The notes beneath the pieces were generated by a model that was not told where the DNA came from, searched no databases, and was given only the letters and a program-made list of their open reading frames with translations. From Saprolegnia diclina VS20 (taxonomy: Eukaryota > Oomycota > Saprolegniomycetes > Saprolegniales > Saprolegniaceae), in contig NW_008246185.1 of assembly GCF_000281045.1 (NCBI RefSeq), positions 65,997 to 93,494 of the forward strand: a DNA stretch of 27,498 bases, given 5' to 3'. Position 1 is the first letter of the stretch; the number at the start of each line of letters is the position of its first letter. This document shows positions 11,570 through 21,073 of this stretch, one piece after another. The position numbers and the translations under genes were made by a program.

Positions 11570-14500
11570 TTAGGGTTGTTTGTGCTGGAGGAGTCGCTCG
11601 ACGATATCCGTGTGGCCATTGCGTGCGGCGATGGCCATGGCTGTCAACCCGTCCTAGAGTACGTATATATATGTACGACTAAGGTCAATGAATGACGCTC
11701 ACGTCTACCTTGTTGGCAACATCGACGGCATCGGGCGCCTTTGTGAGAAGAAGCTCAACTACAGAGCCTTGTCCAAACGTCGCGGCCAGGTGCAGTGGTG
11801 TGTTCCCATCCTACGGGTTTTGTTTCGCGCTGGTATAGCCAGCCTCGTGTCTACCAAATCTTGGCAAAGACGAGCGCCCGCGTGCAGCAACTCCTCTGCG
11901 ATCTTAGCCCGATTGACCAACGCCGCCACATGGAGGGCGGTCTGGTCAAACTACAGCCAGTTTTCCACGTAGGACATCAGACAGCAAATATGATACGAAC
12001 CCCGTCCCGTGCATGGACGGCGGAACTCTCTTCCTCCAACATCGACGCAATGCGCGCTGTCTGGCCGCGGCTCACCGCGCGATGCAGCGCCGGCACCTGC
12101 TTCAAGCATGCTCGTCAGAAGGAAGGAACAAAAGTCGATGCACCTGTTTTGCGAGTTGTTGCTCCGACGACATCTTGCCAAGCTGGCATCGACGGGCATG
12201 GTCCAAGGCAGCCACAACCTCGTAGTGTTCATGCACAAGCGCGGTGAGCCGGGCGGTTGCATTGTTCTACGCATCTCAATTATCTCATTTCTTTGTTCAG
12301 CATCATACGGAGGCAACGTAGGCAATGTTAGCGCCAGCGACCACAAGCTTGTGAACGACCGAGAGAAGACCAAGTTGGGCGGCGCAGTAGAGCGTTGTGG
12401 TCGAGTTCTACGAAAAGCGTGAGGCGACAGGACGTTGCACTGGCATGGAATACCCGGCGCTTGACGTTGGTGTCGGCGCCCGACACAAGAAGGAGGTCCA
12501 CAATCGCTTCGTGTCGTTTCTCGACGGCCACGTACAAGGGCGTCGCGTCATCCTAGTCGCCGTATCGCTACGACAACAAACGCTCTCGGGCGTACGTGGT
12601 CGGCGAGGTTGACATTCGCCTTGGCAGCAACGAGCTGCTGCACAACATCGACTTGGCCATGCGGGCGGCCAAGAGCAGGGCAGTGTGCCCGTCCTACACG
12701 ACACATAAGACTCGATCCTCTGCACAATATTCGAGTACGTCATCGACGGCATCGACGTCCGCGTGCGCCGCCAAGAGCATTGAAACGATTCGCGTGTAGC
12801 CAGCCTCGGCGGCCACCATGAGGTTGGTCTCATTGTCCTAGAACCACAGACATGTTGTGTCCATTCCATAGGGCGGGTGGAGGCAGACGCTGTCAGGTCG
12901 GTCGTTGACATTCATGTCGGGATGCTCAAGCAGAAGGCGCGCAACCTCTGTATGGCCCTTGGTGCACGCAACATCAAGGGGCGAGCAGTTGCCCTAGACG
13001 ACACTCCGGGTCTGTCCCACGTCAACAGCACTCGTACGCGATTGCGCAAGTTCACATTGGCTCCAGCCGATAGCAGCAGCGCCACAACCGACGGGTGGTC
13101 CCACACGGCAGCGGCATACAGCGGTGTTCGGTTGTCCTGGCGCCATAGTGCATACACAACACGATATCCCGTCGAGACGTACGCCGTTGGCAGTATCAAC
13201 GTTGGCACCTGCGTCCAGCAACAATGCCACGGCGTCGATGTGACCGTTGCGTGCGGCCAAGTACAAGGCAGTTGCGTACGTCTACGCAGCGTAAAATCAT
13301 CTCTTGTTGCGTTCCTCGAGGGAGAGGACGCACGCCGTTGGTCAGCTCAACGTCGGCGCCCGCCGCCAAAAGCAACTGAACGAGCTGTGTGCGGCCGTGT
13401 TGCGCTGCGACATGCAGTGGGGTCCACCAACTCTACCAACAACGTCAAATAAGATCAGATAGGACATTCGCTACCTCGTTCGACTCGTTGACGTTGGCAT
13501 ATGCGTCGACAAGCCGACGCACGACCTCTAGATGACTGTGCTCGACGGCGAGATACAGCGGCGTCGCACTCGTCTGCGCTGGTTCTTAGCAATCGAGTGG
13601 CATCATGGTGAACGACCTTGTCGGACAGATCGATCCTTGCCCGTGCATCCAAAAGCTGTTGGACAATCGATGGATGGCCCAACGAGCTGGCAACGGCGAG
13701 CGGGGTTGCGCCGGCCTACGCCTGCAATGTAACCTTGCGTTTCTCGAGCTGGGGCGGGCTCGGCGTACCTCATTCTGTGTGTCGACAGCAGCACCTGCCT
13801 TTAAAAGAAGCTGGACGACTGTGGTATGACCTTCGACCACGGCGGCGTGAAGTGGCGTGTCTCCTGTCTGGCATAGACTGTGATCAATGGTGTCGTCAGA
13901 GCACAGAACGTATGGTCTGCAGGACGACATACTACCTGCGCGCTTTGCACGAGGTTGGCGCCGGCTGCGAGAAGCGACATGACAACCGAGTCGTGTCCGT
14001 TGGCAGCTGCGACGTGCAAGATCGAGAGACCATCCTAGAATTCTGTAGCTGACACGCTGTTGATGGTGCAGAGCACACGTTGTTTGCGTGATGGACGTCG
14101 GCGCCTGCAAGCAAGAGCCGCTCGATGATGTGTGCATGACCGTGCTTGGCCGCTGTAAAGAGAGGTGTCTCGCCCTCCTATGTCATCGTAGTACCCGCGA
14201 ATGACTCGTTGAAGACACATACAAACGCTACATCGACGCTGGCCTTTCCCGTGCATACCAGCACCTCGACAACGTCGAGATGCCCGTTCTGAGCGGCGAC
14301 AAAGAGCGGTGTAGGACCATCCTACGAAGCATGATATACAGGTTCGATGGTATTGCATACATCGTGCGCGCTGGCCGTCCAGTCGCGTTCGGTATGCGGC
14401 AGCGACAAGAACGTGGTCGATGGTAGGCTCGCCTGCGCCATCGTCATTGTACGCACGTTGCCCTGCAAGATACGTCGTTTACTAGTGGCGTTTGGTCGAC

Positions 14501-14824
14501 GTCAGCGTCGGCAAGCACGGGCCGCTGCGCGATGGCGGCGTGGCCCAGCGTCGCAGCCGGAAAGAGCGGCGTTGCATGTTGCTACATGAGCTTGTGAGAG
14601 CGGTAATGACGATGGAGCTGTACCCAAGACTGCGAGCGCGGGCTCACGCCAGCGCCGAGAAGGTAGGCGACGTCGGCCATGCGATTGTCGAGCGTCGCCG
14701 AGAGCAGCTGTCGGTCGCAGGTCGCCAGCCTCAACCTGCAAGATACCCTATCGCATTTGATTGGCTGAAACGCAAAATCAGGTAGCCAATCGAAGACGGC
14801 AAAATGGATCTTGCGGTCGCGCAT
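11570..14824 (-). CDS. Ankyrin-repeat protein, ankyrin-only, with one frameshifted exon
   Basis: Twenty-two exons: 14824-14624, 14581-14474, 14432-14361, 14321-14223, 14177-14079, 14034-13936, 13867-13769, 13715-13617, 13573-13475, 13432-13334, 13281-13183, 13136-13038, 12993-12889, 12837-12739, 12693-12596, 12552-12454, 12407-12309, 12266-12144, 12096-12001, 11950-11855, 11810-11709, 11653-11570. All 21 introns are phase 0. Twelve exons are exactly 99 nt, each one repeat (such as DNRTPLYAAAVWDHPSVVAL). The exon at 12596-12693 is 98 nt: the repeat starts in one frame (DGHTALLLAAR) and ends in another (VDVVQQLVAAKANVNLADH). Read literally this brings an early stop in the exon at 12096-12001. 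With the base restored in thought the length fits about 757 residues. It ends ...DIVERLLQHKQP, just where the neighbouring paralogues start their kinase. The likely role is a protein-binding scaffold. The start at 14824 is uncertain; an ATG at the later MADVAYLL is possible. Confidence 0.75.
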
Positions 14825-14877
14825 CGAAGCTCGTATGGCGAGTTGAAAGCGGATGGCGCCGTTTTGTCGCAATATCA

Positions 14878-17800
14878 TTATCCAGCAACTAATAGTCTTC
14901 CGTTCGACTCTTGCAGCAAGTCGACAATCTCTTGGGCCGATGGACGCTGCGACGGGTTGTACGCAAGGCAGCGAGAGATGAGGTCGCGCAGCCACGGTGC
15001 ACACGTGCTGCTGATACTCGGTTGCAGCTTGCCGTCGCGCACGTCGCCTCGAAAGGTGCAGTCGTCAATGTCCTGCGTCGCGTACGGCAGCTGCAGCGTC
15101 TCCAGCTCGATCAAAATGACGCCAAACGAGTACACGTCGGCCTTGTCCGAGTAGATTTGGCCTTTCCGGAGCATCTCGGGGGCCGTCCAGAACGGCATTC
15201 CGCCACCAGTATGCGGCGGCGACGACGGTGCGGTCGGCTGCTTGAACGCAAGACCGAGACCACTGACTTGGATGTAGTTGGTCGTCGAGAGAAGAATGTT
15301 GGAGCTCTTGAGGTCTCGGTGGCGCAGACCTTGGCGATGAAGGTCGGCGAGGCCGTTGGCCACGACCCACGCGACGTCAAGCAGAGAGTTGTCGACCTCG
15401 GTATCGAGACCGTCGCGTTTCTTGTCGAGGTACATGCGGAGATTGCCGACGTTCATGAGCTCAAGCACAAGGTTAGGTGCTGGCGTGTTTTGGTCGGCGA
15501 CCGCCAAAAGTCGCATGAGGTACGGTGACCCGCAACTAAGCAAACCTTCTTGGCAACAAAACCTCGCAACGAGTACCTACGTACCGCTGCAGCGCCGCGA
15601 TTTCGTTGCGCAGACCTTGGGCGTGCGACGGGTAGATTGCCGTCTTGACGGCAACCAGTTGGTCCTTGAACGCGCCCTTGTAGACAATACAGCCCTTGCC
15701 ATCGCCCAGGGCGACACTTCGGTCGATCTCAATCTCGTCGGCGGTCACCTAACACGAGTGAGTAGTGCGGTACATCCTGCAATATAGCGAGGCAGTGGTA
15801 CATAGTGCGTCGTCGACATGGCGTAGAAGAGTTTTTGGGCCATGTGCACGTGGTGCTGCTTGATGGCAACAACAAGGGCTGTCTCCGTCATCTACGCACA
15901 GAGTTCATACCCAGCTTGAGTCAAGCAGTGTCGTGAAACCGCGTTGCGCTGCTGCAGGTCGATAGCGCGTGATTGAAGCAGCACGTCGACAATCGAGTCT
16001 TGCTCGTGTCGGATTGCAATATGCAAGAGACTGTCTCCCGTCTATAATAGCCGGAGGTGTGGTGTCTACGAATCAGTAGACAATATTGTACTACACACCT
16101 CGGCCTGAATGGTGTTGGGATTCGCATTTGCTCGAAGAAGCGACTGCAGTCTCTGTACGTCGCCCGAAACAACGCTTTGAATCAGCTGCTCGTTGATAGT
16201 GTCGGAATCCTCGACGTCAAACACTCTGTCGCAAACGACACTCGGAACTGGCTGCGCTGGGTCGGGCACATCATAATCATCGTCGTTGAAGAACCCGTCT
16301 ACGGCCGTGTCCGACGCGTCGGTGGCCTCTTTCGCGCTCATTCTTGCCCGGAAGATGGCGAGGATTTCTTCGTTCTCGAGCTCTATCGCCAACGTCAGCG
16401 GTGTCTTGTTGTCCTACAACGATCGTTTGAAAATCAGCGCTATACAACAGTAAGCTGCAACAATAGTCTTGCAGTCCAAGCTGGCGCCGGCGTCCAACAG
16501 CACCTGGACCACGCTGTGATGCCCCGCGGTGACGGCCGCATGCACAGGTGTCTGTAGTGTCTACAGCTTCATGTTGTAGTCGATTGTGAGCGCAAGAAGG
16601 TACCTCTGTGGCCAACGCCACGTCAGCGTTGGCGCGAAGGAGCTGCTGCACGACAGTAACATGTCCGTGGGCGGCGGCCACATACAGCGGCGTTGACCTC
16701 ATCTACGACAAGATGGACATAATCGCCAGTTAGAAGATCGATATACGGATGATTACGCAGTCGAGGGCATCAACCTCGATGCGTGGCTGGTCCAGGAGAA
16801 GTTGGACAATGTCACGAGAATCATCAGCAGCTGCCACGTGCAGGAAATAGCTCCCGTCCTAGATTCACAACGATGTACATATTATTGTCATCGCTGCTGA
16901 AATACGTTGATGCGGGCTTTGGCTTTGGCCAAGAGAAACGAAACCCCGACTCCGGCAGTTGGCTACTCGACGCACCCAGATTCGAGAGTGAATTCTTGTA
17001 TTGAAAGCGAGCGACGTGCCTCGTATCGGGTGTTGGGGTCGACTCCGGAACGGAGTAGGTTGGCCACGTAATCAGCCTTTCCTGTCAAAACAGCGTCCGA
17101 AATCAACATCTATGGTCCATAAATCACTTGGAAACCACATTAGTAGAAGATTACCGTGGTGTTGGTCGTCTCGTCGTCGCGACTTCTTGAATTCAGAGCT
17201 TCATTTAGCATAGCCATAATTTCGTTGTGCCCCTTTGCCTGCGCAGCCATGTACGGCGACTCGATGTTCTATTTATGACGCAAGAATGCTGACTTCCAAG
17301 TGGGTTTGAACGCAAATGTACATGGCTGCTCATGCTTGGGTCGGCGTGGGCGGCCAGCAGACGCGTAACAACGTCAACGTGCCCTTCTTTAGCCGCTAAA
17401 AAGAGGGCCGTCTCTTGGTCCTAAATGATGCTTTAAAACACGTAATGCGATGGAATGGGACACAGTACCTTGGTTTGAGCATTCACATCGGCGTTCACGG
17501 CCAACAGCACTGAGACGACTCCGCCGTGACCATATTCTGCAGCCAAGTGCAAGGGCGTATAAAGCCGCTACATGTGACTCGCATGATAGACGATCGGAGG
17601 CGAGGTTCTAGCGTACCTTGGAGCTTGCATTGACGTTGGCGTTTGCAGTCAAAAGCAGTGATACAACACCCTCATGGTTGAACATTGCTGCCAAATGCAG
17701 CGGAGTTTGTTTCGCCTGGACACAATCTATGAGAGCTGGGGTAGAGTGTTGGTTGTACATTGTCGACAGCGTCAATGACAATGCGTGGACGTGCCAAGAG

Positions 17801-18561
17801 CAGTGCGACGATCTCTGTCACGCCCACGATCGCCGCGATGTGCAATGGCGTGAATCCGTCCTAATAGAAATGATAGTATCAAATACTATTTTGTCAAATG
17901 AGCTATAGACCGTCAGCACGTCTTCCTCGGTTACCGGATCGGTCCACGTCATTGGCAACGCCACTTGCCACTCGGTCGACTGGATTTTTAGAGTCAACAA
18001 TTTATATAGATGAAAGGACAGTGTTATCGCGGTACCGAGTATGAAATCGTGACAGGAACGTTAGCTTGCAGCAGACGCAAGGTCGAGGCATCGTCCTTCG
18101 TGCTCAGAGCAGTGACAAGCTGTACGAGGTTGGCCATAGCCTTGTCCAGAACGCCAACGACGGAAGCGTGACCATTCGCCCTGGCAATGTCTCGAGGCTT
18201 GATGTCTTCCTACACATCATAACCAAGTCACGACGTGGTTCGGACGCTATCGTTGTGCGACTTCGTTGCATTGAAAAGGATTTGCGTCAGCGACCAAAAG
18301 CGCCTCTACGACAGCTGTGTGTCCGTTGGCAGCGGCGGCACAAAGCGGGGTTGTCTACAGTGAGAAGTGCGTGGTAACAGGAGACTGCACCAGCACGTCG
18401 TACGCCGTCGTGACACTGGTTGATGTCGGTCCCAGCTTGGAGAAGGCGCTCGATGTCATCCAGAAGACCCTCTTCGGCGGCGACGCAGAGAAATTTGGTG
18501 CCCTACACATAATTCTGCCATGAGAGAAAGTCGAAGCCATGGCGATGGTGCGGACGCTCAT
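14878..18561 (-). CDS. Ankyrin-repeat TKL-type protein kinase with lost DFG motif (probable pseudokinase)
   Basis: Twenty exons: 18561-18556, 18502-18404, 18354-18262, 18209-18036, 17979-17911, 17860-17759, 17715-17617, 17567-17469, 17420-17322, 17268-17155, 17109-17020, 16962-16906, 16858-16757, 16702-16604, 16560-16462, 16413-16099, 16041-15940, 15891-15802, 15748-15585, 15535-14878; 909 residues. The first coding exon is only ATG AGC. Some 14 ankyrin repeats with three non-standard helical linkers come first, then a kinase (637-909). VAVK (Lys 671), the helix-C Glu (LRNEIAAL), HRDLKSSN (763-770) and WTAPEM are present. The DFG position reads VSGLGLA (GLG at 783-785), so the magnesium-binding Asp is missing, and the third glycine of the loop LGDGKGCIV is also displaced. 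The intron at 17019-16963 needs a GC donor, and the following 57-nt exon holds only half a repeat; this stretch is the weakest part of the model. A phase-2 intron inside the kinase lies at the same place as in the paralogue upstream. Confidence 0.83.
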
Positions 18562-18603
18562 TTCGCGGCGTCGCGACGGTGCAAGATACAACTGTTGGCC
18601 GCA

Positions 18604-18617
18604 GAAACGGCAAATGA
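18604..18617 (-). promoter_or_regulatory. Oomycete Inr/FPR-like core promoter of the pseudokinase gene
   Basis: On the minus strand TCATTTGCCGTTTC matches the oomycete core TCATTYYNCAWTTT at 11 of 14 positions. It lies about 45-55 bases before the ATG at 18561, the usual place. It supports the very short first coding exon. The 308-bp gap 18562-18869, which also carries the 3' end of the upstream kinase gene, shows no other feature. Confidence 0.5.
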
Positions 18618-18869
18618 TATTCTTCTTTTTTCTTCTCCTCTTCAATTGGCACAAAGTGTTAGATCCCCACATCCTAGAGGGTACTCGCCAAACGATAGAC
18701 CCCCGTCCTTGTGTCGAGAGCCAGCTACGTACAATAATTGTACATATGTACCGCGATGTAGAGTCTTGGCTCTACACTGTAGTCGCTCCTGGTCGGATCA
18801 CGCGGAGACATATGACTTCCACCTGGCATTTTTGCACCATAATTGTTGTTAGTGCATAGCTGTACAATC

Positions 18870-21034
18870 TCAAGGCGCCGCGTAGAATTGGTCATGGAGG
18901 GTGGTCATAATGTCTCGGGTACTCGGGCGCTTCGTGGGGTCGGCGGCCATGCATCGCATCGCCAGATCTCGGTACCATGGCGCGCAATGGTCGCGCAGCG
19001 ACGGGCGAAGCCCTTCTTTGATCACCTTGTTTGCAATCACATACGACGACTCGTTTTGGGTGGTAAACGGGTCCTGAAGCTTGTCGAGTTCGGTCATGAT
19101 GACACCGAACGCGTAAATGTCGGCGGAGAAGTCGTACGAGGCGCCCGAAACAAAGACTTCGGGGGCCATCCAATACGGTGTCCCCGCATGTGTCGTCATA
19201 TTCGGCTCAAACTCGCGCGTCAAGCCAAAATCGCCCACCTTGACATAGCCCGTTGAGCTCAAAAAGACATTTCGACTCTTGAGGTCGCGGTGCATGATGC
19301 CCTTGTCGTGCATATCAGCGAGCGCGTTGACGATGGCCCAGAGAATCGCAAGGTTCGAAATCGTTGCTAGGGTCGGTGTACCGGCGCGCTTGCACCGGAG
19401 GTAGGCGCTCAAGTCACCCATGTCCATGAACTCGAGCACGAGTTTGGGCGTCTCGTGGTTCAAAATACCCAGTAGCTGCACTGTATACGGCGACTTGCAC
19501 CTAAAACAAAGTGAAATCTAGATTGCAAAACATACCAGAGACGTACAATTGCGTCGCACAAAGCTCACGGCGAAAGACTTCGTTTGGCTTGTAACCATTG
19601 CAGAAATGCTTGACGGCTACGGTCGTCCCTTGATACGTCGCCTTGTACACATCACCCGTCGCACCACTACCAAGGTGCTCGGCGTTATGCTCGACCAAGT
19701 CGGCGGCCGAAAGTTCCTACACAAACTGAGTACGTCAAGGCGCGGTATGAGGGAATGTACGACAGCGATTTCGTTGCGGTGCACGAAGGCGTAAATGTGT
19801 GCCGCTATACGTCGATGCATGCGCTTGATGGCCAACAGGAGCGGCGTCTCGTTGGCCTACACGCGTATTAGTCGCGCAAAGCAGACATCCTGTGGACCTT
19901 GTTCTTCTTCTTGGCATCGACACCAGGCAGAAGCAAGAGGTGTTGGACCAACGCGGCATTGTTTTCCGCCACAGCCAAATGCAAGACCGACTGCCCTTCC
20001 TGCCAGGCAAAACGTGTTCATGGGATGTGTCCCGTACCAAGGAGACACCGCGTACCTCGTTTGTCGAATTGATGCCTTGCTGGAGCTGCCGCGAGATGGC
20101 TTTCGTGCTGCTGGCAGCGGCAAGTTTGGTCAGCGCCAGGTTCGTCGCTTGGTCAAGTAGGTCGACGATGGCCGCATAGCCATTCTGCACGGCAACATCC
20201 CGGGCCGATTTGTGGCTCTACCAAAATTGCATGCGATCGCATTGATGCCATTGGTGAGAACGCACACTGCTGGTCGCAGTTAGATCGGCGCCGGCGTCAA
20301 TCAGCAGCTGCAAAACCTCGGTGTGTCCGAGTTTGGCCGCAGCAAGGAGGGGCGTGTAGCCGTTCTATACTCCGTGAACGGTGAATGGCTACACTAAGAT
20401 GCGTTAAAACGTACAGCTTGGGGTGTGTTGACGTTGGCTTTTTCTTGAACAAGCAATCGCAAGATTTCGACAAAGCCGTACGTAGACGCCACGTATGCTG
20501 GTGTGCATTTGCTCTATACACATTTGTTTGTTTGGTCCCAACGAATGCATTCTGTACATACATTATGGTCTGCAGCGTTGATGTCGGCACCAGCTTTCAC
20601 AAGGCGGCACACGATGTTGGTATGCTGGCGACGCACCGCGATGAGCAACGGTGTCCATCCGTGCTAAATGATATGAAACTGTCAGTAACTGTCAGTCTAC
20701 AACAGTGTCGATCTCACGTCGTTTCGGGCATCGATGGCGGCTCGCGCAGTTACAAGCTGCTCAACAACAGACTCGTGCCCGTTCTCGGCGGCCACGTAGA
20801 GTGCCGTAGCGCCAGTCTATCGAGATTTCTCATTGGCTTCGCAACCAAAGGCCAACATACTAGTTTAGGTGAATACCTCATTCGTTCGATCGACGTCAGC
20901 GCCAAGTCTGAGAGCAGCCTTGACGTCGCTGATATCGCCGTGGAAGGCAGCGTAAAAGAGACGCTGGTGGAGCGTGTCCTACAACAAAGAAGGTTTGAGG
21001 CCGAACCATCTGTGTTTGCTCAGAGTACGCTCAT
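18870..21034 (-). CDS. Ankyrin-repeat TKL-type protein kinase
   Basis: Eleven exons: 21034-21029, 20978-20877, 20816-20718, 20663-20562, 20513-20415, 20364-20266, 20217-20056, 19999-19898, 19856-19761, 19716-19547, 19500-18870; 555 residues. The first coding exon is ATG AGC alone, as in the paralogue at 14878-18561. Ankyrin repeats cover residues 3-290 (for example TGATALYVAAENGHESVVEQ), with one 54-residue linker exon (170-223). The kinase domain is complete: glycine loop LGSGATGDVYKA, VAVK (Lys 325), Glu in FRREL, HRDLKSRN (416-423), DFG (436-438), WMAPEVF, and the closing KRPS arginine. The residues place it in the tyrosine-kinase-like group, with Ser/Thr activity expected. No signal peptide or membrane segment is seen, so it is probably cytosolic, with the ankyrin part choosing partners. 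All introns are phase 0 except the phase-2 one inside the kinase (19546-19501). Confidence 0.88.
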
Positions 21035-21058
21035 TTAGGTTCTTTCCGCGAGCAGGAT

Positions 21059-21073
21059 GAATCGGAAATGACG
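21059..21073 (-). promoter_or_regulatory. Oomycete Inr/FPR-like core promoter of the ankyrin kinase gene
   Basis: On the minus strand CGTCATTTCCGATTC fits the oomycete core TCATTYYNCAWTT at 11 of 13 positions from its T. It lies about 35 bases before the ATG at 21034. A longer open frame runs through it (21333 to 21031), but transcription from here would leave that frame outside the message. It therefore supports the 6-nt first coding exon. Confidence 0.55.

Noticed and set aside
11570-14824. Regular units of about 147 bp that could suggest a CRISPR array or satellite repeat
   Set aside because: The similarity is at the protein level, with one ankyrin repeat per exon; the DNA of the units differs too much, and splice sites explain the spacing.
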